Shown in pieces: positions 12,260 to 23,319 of a DNA stretch of 64,000 nt (positions within the stretch are counted from its first letter, which is position 1; each line of letters opens with the position of its first letter). Position numbers and translations under genes: made by a program. Under the pieces are notes generated by a model. It saw only the letters and a list, made by a program, of their open reading frames with translations. It made no database searches and had not been told where the DNA came from. The stretch is from Lentinula raphanica (lineage: Eukaryota > Basidiomycota > Agaricomycetes > Agaricales > Omphalotaceae): NCBI GenBank assembly GCA_027919835.1, contig JANVFP010000028.1, positions 558,001 through 622,000 of the forward strand, in the 5' to 3' direction.

Positions 12260-14091
12260 ATGATGGATCCGGACTACCACCCACTGTCGAGACTGACAGG
12301 TCCACGAGACGCCGTTCTGTCTCTTGCCTTCTCAGCTAAAGCAAAGTTTCTGTCAGCTTCAGGTGAGTTTCCTCAGCCTTGCGTTAACCGCTACATAATG
12401 ATGAACTGGCTCTCAGGCTACAGCGGAGTTTTTATATGGGACTTGTCTACTTCGATTGCGGTCACGAAACATCTTCCACATATGTTGTTCGCCCCTCAAA
12501 ATCCGAAATATGTCATAACCGCCTCTACGTGGATCTATTTCCAAAAAACCAAACGACATGTGCTAATCCTAGGCTCCATGAGAGGTGACATCTTGCTGTG
12601 GGACTGGACTGAGCAGAGAAAAGTATGTTCCGTTCATGAATGCTATGAATCGCTGTCGACCTGACATTGTGAAGACCTTCAATCTATTATACAGAGTCTC
12701 TCCAATGAACGACTCGTCCGATGAAATTCTGTCAATAGATATCCATGAGCAAGATGTCGCATCTGGGCGAATAGGAAGAGTGGTTACCTCCAGTGCTAAC
12801 CGTTTCATCAGCGTCTGGACGTTGACTTCTTCCGGAGAGTTTTCCAAAGTATTTACCACCACACTGGATGATAACTTGAAGCCCAAAACCGTTCGCATGT
12901 GTAAGCAAACGCGAGACATTTTTGTCTTTCCCTTGTACGGCGGTGAAATGTAAGTAGGTTGTAACCCGTCTCCTACTCCTTATTTCTAACCCCGTTATTC
13001 CTAAAGAATTCGACTGGATTATAAAACAGGTGAAATCAAGAGTCGTAAGTCTCCTGGCCCCGGAAGAATGTATGTTCTCAAACCTCAAAGCTTGATTTTG
13101 CCATACTCTAACAAATGTTCACCTCCTAGGGGTTCGGTTGCGTTGAATCGTACCAGCGACAAGTTCGTTGCTTATACCGGGAAGAATTTCCAACTGTATC
13201 GTCTCGGAAACTTGGAGATGTTGAAGACATTCAACGCGGAAACACCGGTGGTTTTCTATCCTAAGCAAGTCGTATTCGGAGAGTCAGAATCTATCGTAGT
13301 GGGCGGAACTGATCGTGGTTGTGCCCTTGTATACGACGTGGAAAGCGAGAGAATCATCCAAACGCTTCAGTACCCTGGGGGTAATCTTGTTCAGCCCGTA
13401 TCAGTAAGTTTACATGTTTCAGGCAGAGGAAGTTATTGATCTTCACCTTTGTAGACTTTCACCCTTCCCGGTCGCCATCTAATTGCGGTTGCAGGATCGA
13501 CTCAAGAACAATCTTCGGATGTCATTTTATATGAAAAGAGGTTTCCGCAGGCGGCCACTCAAGCATCTTCAGAAGTCGATCCTGAGCCGAACGAGCTCAT
13601 TGATCCCTCTGCTCACAGCGATCATTCTGTTCTCATCGGTTTCTATGTACCCAAGAAAGTCTGGAATTGGGTTTGGATCACCACCTCACTTCTCTGCCTC
13701 TGTTTGGCACTGTACTTGGCGATTCCTGACAGTCTAGCTCGGGTATGAATTGGTTCCCAGTTGCCACATCATTGTCTGACATGAGTAACAGATTTACGAT
13801 GGTGTTTTGCGCAGCGAGCCACAATGGAACACACCTACCGACGTACCAACCGGCACACCACCCGACACACCACCCGACAAACCAACCTATCATACGCTGC
13901 CCAATTTGGACTTCCAGACGCCATATGTGATACAAACAGCTGTATTTATCGAGAAAGGTTCTCTCAATACTCCAGACGCCGCGCAAAACGTTGTGCAGAA
14001 GAAGACCTACACCAAACCAAAAGATCGTAAGGGAGAGGCGCGTGATAAGAACGTCGATTTCCTCGAGAAGCGAGTTATGAAAGTAGGATGA
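12260..14091 (+). CDS. WD40-like protein with a C-terminal membrane span (502 aa)
   Basis: Seven exons: 12260-12362, 12417-12622, 12675-12949, 13007-13069, 13130-13403, 13455-13742 and 13792-14091 (1,509 bp). WD-type beta-propeller blades are recognisable by GPRDAVLSLAFSAKAKFLSASG with VFIWDL, LILGSMRGDILLWDW, GRVVTSSANRFISVWTL and VGGTDRGCALVYDVES. After the propeller a roughly 20-residue hydrophobic segment (VWITTSLLCLCLALYLAI) predicts one transmembrane helix, followed by a basic, Pro-rich tail of about 100 residues. The protein would be a membrane-anchored scaffold; its partners are unknown. The first in-frame ATG pair (12260, 12263) follows a pyrimidine-rich leader typical of fungal genes. 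It is divergent from the Ser/Pro-rich gene, so the two may share a promoter around 12033-12259. Confidence 0.72.
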
Positions 14092-15000
14092 AGTAGAATA
14101 GCGCGTAACAGTTCTCTGGTCTTTATGTTGATCAATGTGAGCCCGACGATGGGATACATGCTCGCAGACTTTTGAGTTAGACCAAGCACGGAACTGGCAG
14201 AATATACATCCCAGAGTCACTTTGAACTTTGATTAGGACTTGCAAGAAGGTTCATGTACATTTGCAGAAAGACATTGACGAGTTTATAAATTCTAAGTCT
14301 CACACACTTACCGGCTGTTGAGTGCCCGAAAATTCTACCCATCATCGGCGTGACGACGGCGTCGCTCGAGTATCGCAAGTTGATGGTGAGTGCATCGCCT
14401 CTTAAAGGGGAGCCACTCGTCTGGTCATCGCCCGACCATGTCCCGACCATGTCCCGACCATCGACCGTTTTGTTTTTCCTAAAGATAATATAATTAATTC
14501 TACTCGAATAAAACAAAGAATCTCAGTTCCTTATTTGGTGGATAAAGGCATAATTTATTGTCAATATAATGTTCTTGAAAAGTATTCACTATTTGATCCT
14601 TTATATGCCTGATTAAAACATTGCAAAAGGTTGCCTTTCACCGACACATAAAATATATATTACCAAAACAAAACCTGGGCGAGTTTTTAACTGAAAAGGG
14701 TAATTATTTTCAAAACTAATTCCAAGAGGGATATTTGATTTTATTCAAACCCAAAATGAACTGCAAAAGGTGATTATTTTCAAATCCTTTCCCGACACCT
14801 TTTCCGACTGATATATTTGCCTGGTGGCGCGGTGCTACATGAGCGCTTGATACACAAAAAGGGCGTTTCATCCCGTTGACGCATCAGCGCTCCCAGTCAC
14901 ATCTATATCTTGGTTATCTCCAGATGGCGGTACTAGTTTTCTGAAGGCAGAAGGAGTTATAGATTCCAGATAATGTGGTGTTAACCACGAACGTCTCCAT
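14092..15000. other. Gene-free AT-rich stretch with phased repeats
   Basis: No credible ORF. It holds a short 11-bp array (separate entry) and, at about 14620-14800, loosely repeated motifs (GCAAAAGG, GGTAATTATTTTCAAA, GGTGATTATTTTCAAA). The composition and motif repetition resemble a subterminal region of a DNA transposon, but no terminal repeat pair was found. Confidence 0.5.
14431..14461 (+). repeat. 11-bp tandem array, CCCGACCATGT
   Basis: Three consecutive 11-bp units start at 14431, 14442 and 14453, the last one incomplete. Each starts with CCCG. The period equals that of the array at 22944-23002. Confidence 0.85.
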
Positions 15001-15424
15001 GGATACTACTTTTCTCAAGAGTCGACTCCGAGTCGGTCTTCCAAAAAATTGTACGCCACAGTGACCGGTTCTGGTGTCCGTAGTCTCATTGACAGTGTCG
15101 GCCGTGGGATTCGCCGTGCTCCTCTGGACATCGAGTGTATCGACACCAATCTAAACGCGTACGACCTCACTGGTCCTGTTCAAGGTTTCAATGTCCGATT
15201 CCTAGTAGCGCTCTTTTCCTCCTTTCGTCAATACCAATCGCTTGACCTAGCTACACAGGAACACAAACTCTCTATTTATCTACTCTGCTCAACATCGTCG
15301 AACCATTTGTCAACAAAACCTTCCTTCGGACACGAATGTTGTGACACTGCCCTTGCCGAAACTCGTGCAATTTCGAGGCATGCTTCAGGCTCGGATTTTC
15401 CTCCAATTGACGAAAATTTCATCA
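15001..15424 (+). other. Unrecognised coding-like stretch upstream of the karyopherin
   Basis: A frame from 15049 is open for 126 codons and contains an even-looking TGSGVRSLIDSVGRGIRRAPLDIE segment. A second frame near 15340-15420 has VVTLPLPKLVQFRGMLQARIFLQLT. I could not join the two with a consensus splice nor recognise a family. This may be a degraded gene, or a short upstream gene that also hides the karyopherin's first exon. Confidence 0.3.
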
Positions 15425-18400
15425 GTTGATTCTGCGAGCTTATGGCGCTACAGGCTCTGTGGCCTCTAGCGACGAGCTTCGCCTCTTGCAGCAGGAGCTG
15501 TTCGAGATACAGAAACTTCCAGAAGCCTGGGGCCTCGTTATACCATTGTTGAACCACCACAACGAGAATGTTCAATTTTTCGGAGCTCACACGTATGTTC
15601 CAAGTATGTCGAGTTACAGTGCTGAAGCTGACTTCGATCTAAAGTGCGCAGGTCAAAATAGCGCGAGACTGGTAGGCGACACTTGATCTTCGATGTGCAT
15701 GCCATTCATCTCGAAAAACAGGGCTACTTTTTCCCCAAGAACATTCTGAATCTTTGCGGGATCTACTTGTACAGCTCACATCCTACTCAGCTGGGATTGG
15801 GAAATCAAAACTCATTCTCCGAAAACTTTTCGTTTCCGTGCGTCCTGTCTGACTCGGATCTCGACCACGATTCTCAATTTGGATCAAGCTCACATCACTA
15901 GCCTTGCGACTTGTTCCCCAACACCCCACGCGTTGGCCTGAGTGGATCTTGCACTGTGTTACGTCTTTTTCTGGAAATGGTGCTTCAGCTGAAAATGTAT
16001 TGGACTTTCTTTCAATTTCGGCGGAAGAGGTTGAGACGGCAGATCTGACGGGTTCTAGTAAGTGAGTATTTACCAAATGACTGCTCCTCTCTCAGATCTC
16101 ATCGCGATGACATAGATCGCGCATGCTGGATAGCATGAAAGATACCATCCCACTTGTCGTGCAAGCAATCAAAACATCACTCGAACGACCAAGGGACGAA
16201 GCTTTTCTTCGTGAAATTTCGGCTGCTTTGAAGTGCTTTCAGTCATGGCTCTCATTCCTTCCCACTGGGTAAACATCATTCGAATCTATCAAGCAATTCA
16301 ACTCATTGAACTCTTTGAAAGCGATTTCTCTTTTTTGATCCCGGTTCTTATCGCCTTGCTTTATCCCAAGACGGACGTGATCTTTGTCGCTGCCTCAGAT
16401 ACCCTACAAGAGATCATGTCCAAATCGCCGTTATCCGATGGTTCCGGTACCAAGATTTTGACCGAGCCGCTCCTGTTCTGGCTCCAACTCGCTGGTGCTA
16501 ACATCGTGGTTTCAGCCGTTCAATCTGGATACACCGACGATGTATCATATTCCTTGTGTAAATTGTTGACGGCATTCGGAGATCATTCTGCTGCTTATGT
16601 CGCTTCCAATATTGCGTCCACCGCTCCGGTTACTCTCCTTCCTTCCTCAATTCCGGTGGCTATACCACCATCAGAGCTCGAAAAAACCAGAGGGCAACTG
16701 TCTCAGAATTACCTTCGGTTGCTCCTTGCATACACCGGTTTCCCTGGATTCTATGGAGTTGATGAAGATGTGAGTGAGATGACCCTTGGGTTCTGGTATA
16801 TGCTGCAGGAGGCATTGTGGAACAATGATTACTACTTCCCTGACGGCGAAGAGGCTGAATCTCCTCAACAATCCGAGATGGGAGATCAAAGTGGCGTGGC
16901 GAAGTCGCTTTATGTAGAACTCTTACAAGTGTTGAAACGGAAGATAACGTGGCCTTCAACAGGACACAGTTGGTCTAAAGGTTTGTGTACAGATGGCGCA
17001 TCTCATTCGTGTACTCAACGCTTTCTTTCAGATCAGATAGAGAAATTTGTTGTGTTGGTCCCACATTCCTTCTCTGACTTTTCCATTCTTGATCAGTATT
17101 TGCATATCAGATATCGACGGGATGTCGGAGACATTCTAATCAATGCGTATGTCTTATACTCGTCTCTTTTTTTTCGCATTGATTGACTTGCGAGTTCACG
17201 ACTAGATGTTATATTATTCGTGAAGATATGATTGTTTATCTCGTCAACGATTTTATGGATCATTTGCGTTCTCGGTTAGGAGACTCGGCACAAGGATGGG
17301 AGGTCAGTCCGGTCTTCCAAACCTGTGAATCTGGAGTGAATCTGGTTCTAGGACATCGAGGCCACACTGCATTGTATCTCGTCTGTTCAAGAGGCGGCAG
17401 ACTATGCAAAAGTCCCTCGGCTTGAATTTATCTTCTCTCCTCAGACTTTGAGTCAGCTTCCCACCACAGGAAATGTTAGACTTAGGCGAACAGTATTGGG
17501 TCTCATTGGTACCTTCAGACCAACATCTACGATTCCTTCCACTAAATCTGACCCTTCTTATTCAAGCCGCTTATGCCTCGTGGTTTCAAGTCGATGAGCC
17601 TCACGCTACCGTTGTCTCGAAGACCGAACTCTTGATGTCAAGTATCTCGTATATCGTGCAGTCTCTCCCAGACCAGATGCTGTCTCTTCAAGCGGCCACG
17701 GCACTACAAAATCTGTGCGACGCAAATAAATCCGCCCAAACTCCCCGTATCGGCGCGTTTGCAGAATTGCATGCGGGACTAGCTCAGATACTACCGGTAA
17801 TTAACACTTATTAATGGAAGCTCTACATTCACAGACCATCGACTAGGAATCAGAGAAATGCAAAGTCATGGAGTCAATAGCAAATGTGATATAAGCCATC
17901 CCACCGCTAGAAGCGATACCTACGATCGAGGTCAGTTTCATACTTGTAGTGCATAACCTCACCTGACTCCAACACAGGTCATTATTAGCCCAATCTTGTC
18001 TAGACTTTTCGAGGTCTTGCAGTCACAGAATGTCGTATGTATATGCTATACGGGTGCTGATCCACCGCTAACTCTTGAAGTACAGGTTCCAACAGAGGCT
18101 CGCGTTATATGTATCATTCAACTTGGGACTCTTATTGGCATTGCAAAGGGACTCACTAAGAGATTGAGTTTCGTCGATGGACATTTTGAAGATGTTGAAG
18201 AAGACAAGGAATTCCAGTTAATGCAAGCCGCCCGCCAAGATCCTAGAATGGTTCAATCAAGAGAAAGCATCCTCGATGCTATTCGTGGATGTGTCAAAAT
18301 GTTCAACGACGCCGAAACAGCCCAGGTAAGATACACGCTCAAAGTGAAACGAACGAAGCTCTCAAATTGAACCTTAGGCACTGAACGATCTAGTGAAGGC

Positions 18401-19527
18401 AATAACCTCTTTACCAAGCGACGTCACTCTTATCTCTCTACCTGCTCCTCCTGTACTGGAAATCGTCTGCTTTGCCTTACAACGTCAACCAACAGCGTCA
18501 TGGTTTGCATTAGCGGGTATTCTCACTAATCAATTAGTTCCCGCAACGCCTCTCTCCATTCGAGGCGAGGATCCTGAAAGAACGGAACGACGCGCAAGAA
18601 CGATGAAGGATTATGAAGAACAAGCAGGAGTTGTTGTTGGCGGAGCTCTTCTTGTCATACTGAACGCCTCTTTGTCGGTGCTGGGTACGCCAGGTGGAAT
18701 GGAGAATGTGACTGTTTTTTTGAGTCTCTCAATTCAGCTTTCTCATCGTGCCAGTGTAGAATCCCGATATTGTTCAAGAATTCTTCCAATGCCTGTCCAA
18801 AGTATGTCTTTGCTTACTCGTCAATAGTCATCCTGAACTTGATCAGCAGGTGGCGCAAGGTTTTATCCAGAATTTCTATACCCTTCCTCCAGGTGGCTTA
18901 GATGCACTCATGCAATGTACCATACGTGCTTTGTCATTGCAAGAGCGATACTCATTAGTTGCAGCCTGTACTTTCTTAGTGAGTACTTTGCAGTCTCGGA
19001 TTTCATGTTCACTCATGCATACCAGAATTCGTTCATAAGCCGTACAGCTGTGCATTCTGTTGAAGCGTACCGACAGCATTTCATCTCCACCTATGGCCGC
19101 GCGATCATGCAATCCATTCTCACCGGCTTGGCGGGTCAGGCGCCACGAAGCGTTACTCAAAATCTTATCGAACTGCTCTCAGGAATGTTGAACCGGTTTG
19201 TGACGGAAAGTACAGTCTGGTTGAAACAAGTATTGTTAGACGTATGCCGAGTCTATCCTGTTCGTATCGTTACCATCTATGACTCAAGCAACTTTCCGCT
19301 TTAGCCAAGTTTCCCCTCTTCTCAAGCCACTTTGGAAGATAAAGCACGTTTCATGAAGGCCGTTGTTGGGTGTGTTGACAGTCGCTCGTTGCGTCGTTCT
19401 ACCTTGACACATAACTGTCTTTAGTTCAAAGTCGGTGAAGAAAACAAGAGAGGCCGCGCAACAGTTCACCCTTGTGGCAAGGGGTTTAGAAGGAACTGGC
19501 TTTGGTTACGCCACTATGTCGATGTAA
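15425..19527 (+). pseudogene. Importin-13/Kap122-like karyopherin with two lesions
   Basis: About 17 short exons can be followed from 15425 to TAA 19525-19527. They encode a typical importin-beta superfamily nuclear transport receptor of roughly 1,000 residues: ELFEIQKLPEAWGLVIPLL and NVQFFGAHTAQVKIARDW at the N terminus (the Ran-binding importin-beta N-terminal region), TSLALRLVPQHPTRWPEWI, RDVGDILINA, and a C terminus REAAQQFTLVARGLEG. Two defects are visible: an extra base in the T5 run 15728-15732 shifts the frame directly after a splice, and codon 17892-17894 is TAA where the family pattern expects Gln (CAA). The rest stays in phase across many introns, so decay is recent or the lesions are assembly errors. 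The first exon is not found. The normal role is nuclear import or export of cargo with Ran-GTP. Confidence 0.75.
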
Positions 19528-20023
19528 AACGGAGGCTCGGTGTTTTGTGACTGCTCAAGCTCAAGATACGTGCTACGATATCATGTAAGTTATTTTACCA
19601 ATGTTGTTCCCTACAAGTGTATGTACGTTCCTAAGTAATCGCACAATCGTGCCAGCAGCTCCACTGACCATGGACTAGGTTTTCATGCATTAGGCATTAT
19701 ACCTACTTCCGGTATTTTCACCTCTTGAACTCATTGAGCATGATATGTACTGCAGAAAATCTCACTGATAGCCTGTTGTACACATCTCATGTGTCCTGAG
19801 ATCGATGTATTTCAAGAGGAACTTTTGCGGCTAGCCAGCTGGCTAATATTTTCCTTAAGCTTGATTCCTATCTATCACCTCCGGTCCCGTTCATATCGAT
19901 ACAACTTCCTCTTGTCAACTTGTTAACGGCAATAATGACCGAACGTTTCCCGTATTCCGAACAAGTATTCAAACGACGTCCACCATTCTTTCCGTAAACT
20001 CTCGGATTCGCTCAACCATTGGC
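19528..20023. other. Intergenic, no supported gene
   Basis: It lies between the karyopherin stop and the glycosyltransferase start. Short open frames occur, for example near 19740-19990, but none shows a conserved pattern or a consistent exon structure. Confidence 0.5.
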
Positions 20024-20912
20024 ATGACTGTCTCGAAGCATCACGTTGCGCACAATGTAGCAGCATGGGGTGAAGCCTTCTTTCTTTTCCTCCCCTTTAG
20101 TGGAGACTGAATGAACATCGACGCCACAGGTGCTTATAAACCTCTGAGCGCTTTTGCCGTCCGGGTCACCGAAGGTAGGAAGGATGTGGTTTTCACTGTC
20201 CTGATAACTGGGGGGATGATGTATCGAAAGTTCATGCAGGAACTAGCTAAGCTTTCAGTTTCACGGCTAGAGGAAATACGTTCTCGGATCAAGTATGTAG
20301 ATCAGTCCTTCGCTTTTGTGCTGAACTACTGGCGATGCTAATTCGATGTTATCCAGTGTCGTTGATCTGACTGGGCAGGACGTTAACCCACTCATCCCAC
20401 TCGCTGAATTCAGACCGGCTTTAGAAGCGATCTATTCATCAAAACCCATCACTTGCAAAGCCACAGGCACAGTGTTACAGGGACTTCCCCCGCCCACTGT
20501 TGCTCTCATCGATGTTTGTGCGATTTGCTGCACCGTCCATTGATCGACTCATGGAGGTTCTGGAACTAGCCTTTCGCGGGTTATGCTGTCGAGGCTATTC
20601 GTGACATAGCAGGATCGAAATGCTCGATACTCTCTTGGATGACAGCTCCTGCAGGAGCTACGTTACGTCTTGTAGGTCCTGAAGAATACGGAGGAGTTGG
20701 AGATCTGTCTCCGAAAGTTGAAGCGGAGGTTGCTCTGACCGGGAAGAGCTATGCGGAGGTAGCGACGGATGTGTGTGAGGACTCACATTATCAGCATTCA
20801 TGAATTGAGTTCTCATTCTCCCTTCTAGCTATACGCAAATTTCGCATCGGGTGAGATTATCAATGTACCAGGAATACCTGCAATGTACGATTACGAGTGG
20901 GTTCCGCAAGAG
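20024..20912 (+). pseudogene. GT1 UDP-glycosyltransferase, 5' part only
   Basis: Five exons, 20024-20069, 20130-20292, 20357-20513, 20570-20770 and 20829-20912, splice in phase to exactly 217 codons from ATG 20024. The protein opens like fungal UDP-glycosyltransferases (KHHVAHNVAAWGAYKPLSAFAVRV, replacing the usual WGH motif), continues with GGMMYRKFMQEL, LIDPFAGYAVEAIRDIAG and GEIINVPGIPAMYDYEWVPQE, and covers the N-terminal acceptor-binding half. Beyond 20912 I could not follow the expected donor-sugar-binding half with its HCGxNS signature; only fragments such as VWVVSVPG at about 21070 hint at it. An active enzyme moves a sugar from a UDP-sugar to small acceptors, and without the C-terminal half this copy should be inactive. 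The usual WGH is WGA here, so the His implicated in catalysis is also lost. Confidence 0.6.
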
Positions 20913-22943
20913 GTACGTGTCATCTGCCAGAATTTCCTTCCTATGTTCGTGCTCACACCAGAGCTGTGCCAGTATATCTCCCAACTCAGAGATGGAAAAT
21001 ACGGTGGATGGGGCGCACACGGTTCCATAGGCCAGATCGTTGACTACTCGAGACTCCGTGAATGCAATCGGTATGGGTGGTTAGTGTTCCTGGTGAAACT
21101 GGACAGTGGGCCAAACAGAGTCCCTTGAACAATGAAACGACCATCATTAACATGCCCCACATGAATTTCCTCCACCATCTACTGCGCATATTGGCTTACA
21201 AGCCAACATGTACTAGACTCGATTAGACTCGGAATTGAAAAGTACTGATATCGTCACATTCATTGGTCTCTCTGAGGCGGAGTGTCATACATTACATGTC
21301 TTCAAGTTCTACCTGCTGGCAAATACGATAGATTCACGACTGTTACAATGCCCAAATTGGTCCTGGCCGACTTTCCGAGACGATGACGTGCCACTACTGG
21401 ATTGGTGCAGACGTACTAGTTCATCAGCGTTGGCCGAGGAAGTGTCCAAGTGAGCATTTTCAGTGTGTAGACTGTTGCTGCCAGCGTTCATGTACGATTT
21501 GGACGAGAGTGCAGAAGGGTCCGAAACGTCGCGCTTTCTAGAATGAGAAAAGTGAGTTCATGGTCCAGCCAAAAAGAAAATTGGGTTCGGTTTATTCATC
21601 GTCATCTACATCTCTTCTCAATCCAACCCCAGGACTCCGTTTTTCTTTCGGCAACGGAAGAGCCCAATTTCCCCAAGCAGCCATCCTCGTTGCGGTCTGC
21701 GCCTGTCCATAGCTAGCTCAATCAGAATCTTCTCACAGCAAAATAACTTGCAAATCTCGGACAATAGCCTCCAGTCCAGTGAATGGATCAGGATCATGAT
21801 TGAAGACCTCTGTAGGTTCACCAGAGAGACAAGTTGCCTTGGAGCTCGAACGCGAACTGATAGTGAATGAGGACGGTGGTGAGGTTAGAGCTAGCTTACC
21901 ACTGAATTTCCCAGTCGAAAGAGGAGAGGAGCGAGATTTGTTATCAGATGGGATGGATTATGGGGGCTTAAGACCACGACTGTACTCGTAAAAAGGCATG
22001 GTAGGTGTGCGGGGAGTTTGTAGACCAATGGAAGTCGGGGTGGTTTCGGACTCCCAAGACGAACTCGACTTCAGCGATACCGGACTATCGTCCTTGGCTG
22101 ATCTAGGTTTCTTCGGAGTCCTCAGCTCCTGCAGTTTGGGACGTCAAGAATCGGAGAACCAACGTATAGAGATGGGCATGACTTGGACCGTAAAATGCAA
22201 GATGCTGGAGAACTTCCGCCGAGGCTCCCGGGGTTGTACCGTCTTTGTCGCGTTCCATCCAAAATCGCAAGCCATCTTCGTCCTCAGCAGGATCTGATAT
22301 CACGCAGTTCCATCGATTACCCGACATTCCCACCTGTGAGGAACTGACTAGGAGACGTAGCAGGCGGAACTTGAAGGTTGAGCTTATTCGACACAGTGGT
22401 TACGTTTTCTGTTGGATGGGATGAACGTGTGTCGATAGAATTTTCAAAGACGCGCGTTTGTTCATGATTGGGGTAGAATACACGGAGGCAGGCAATGCGC
22501 GGTGGGAAGCTGGGAGTTGATGAGAGCAAAAGGAAAGAAGGAGAAGGTGGTTTATTGAGATCATAGATTTGATGCATGGGTGTCACTGTAGGAGTTTTGG
22601 GAGCTTGGATATCTCTCCACTGCGTTATAGAAATCGTTGTCACTCGACAAACTAGGTGTCGTGGTTAAGAATATGTAGACAAGCAACGGTAGAGCCGTGG
22701 TTGGGAACAAAAGGAGTAACACAGGGCCTAAAAGTGGCGAAACGCGTCCTATCCTATAAGAGACAGGACCACCCCTACAGGTGGTGAGTTGAAGTGGTTG
22801 CTAAAATGAGATAGCAATGCGCGTACCATATATAACAAACATGGCCAGGGAAGAAACAATGGCCGCAATCACGACTGATGTTAGAGAGAGAGGCCGACGC
22901 TCGTCCCCTCTGCTAAATCAAGGTATTGAACGACCATTGATAT
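20913..22943. other. Degraded stretch with one possible minus-strand gene
   Basis: 20913-21500 holds fragments that may be the ruined 3' half of the glycosyltransferase. On the minus strand, a Pro/Ser/Thr-rich frame runs from about 22643 to 22317 and can splice over 22317-22280 into a segment with EDEDGLRFWMERDKDG and ASAEVLQHLAFYGPSHAHL; a further frame with LQELRTPKKPRSAKDD stops at 21958-21960. The joins are not all in phase and there is no clear ATG, so this is a weak hypothetical gene or relic. Confidence 0.3.
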
Positions 22944-23002
22944 CCCAATGGTCACCCAACGATTACCCAACGGGCGCCCGCTCAGCGCCCGCTCAGTGCC
23001 CG
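22944..23002 (+). repeat. Six CCC triplets exactly 11 bp apart
   Basis: CCC begins at 22944, 22955, 22966, 22977, 22988 and 22999. The units drift (CACCCAACGAT, TACCCAACGGG, CGCCCGCTCAG twice, then TGCCCGTTTCT), so phasing is better conserved than sequence. The spacing is close to one helical turn, as in arrays of protein-binding sites. Confidence 0.8.
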
Positions 23003-23009
23003 TTTCTTT

Positions 23010-23312
23010 TCGCGGCCGTAAAATCTAACATTTAACTTGGGCAAACAGCCTTGTAAAATTCATTATATAACGAAGGTAATATGGCCGGTAAGTCCTTTTG
23101 TTTAACACTGGAGGAAATGTCAATATAACACAGGACATATATACTAGATTACTTGCCATTTTACAGTTGAAATAATGTTGGTCAAATATGTTTTTTTTCA
23201 AGCCATTTTACAGAGGTTTTATACACTGTATAACCATGGTCAGATGGACAGCAAAATTTGTTGTAAAATTTTTGATAATGCAGATAGTTTTACAGATGTA
23301 AAATACTCATTC
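23010..23312. other. Region rich in TTTTACAG/CTGTAAAA-type motifs
   Basis: Around 300 bp hold repeated TTTTACAG, TTGTAAAA and related forms on both strands (near 23050, 23160, 23200, 23260, 23290). Scattered short motifs in both orientations next to a phased array look like the subterminal zone of a cut-and-paste transposon. No coding sequence is present. Confidence 0.45.
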
Positions 23313-23319
23313 CCTTCCA

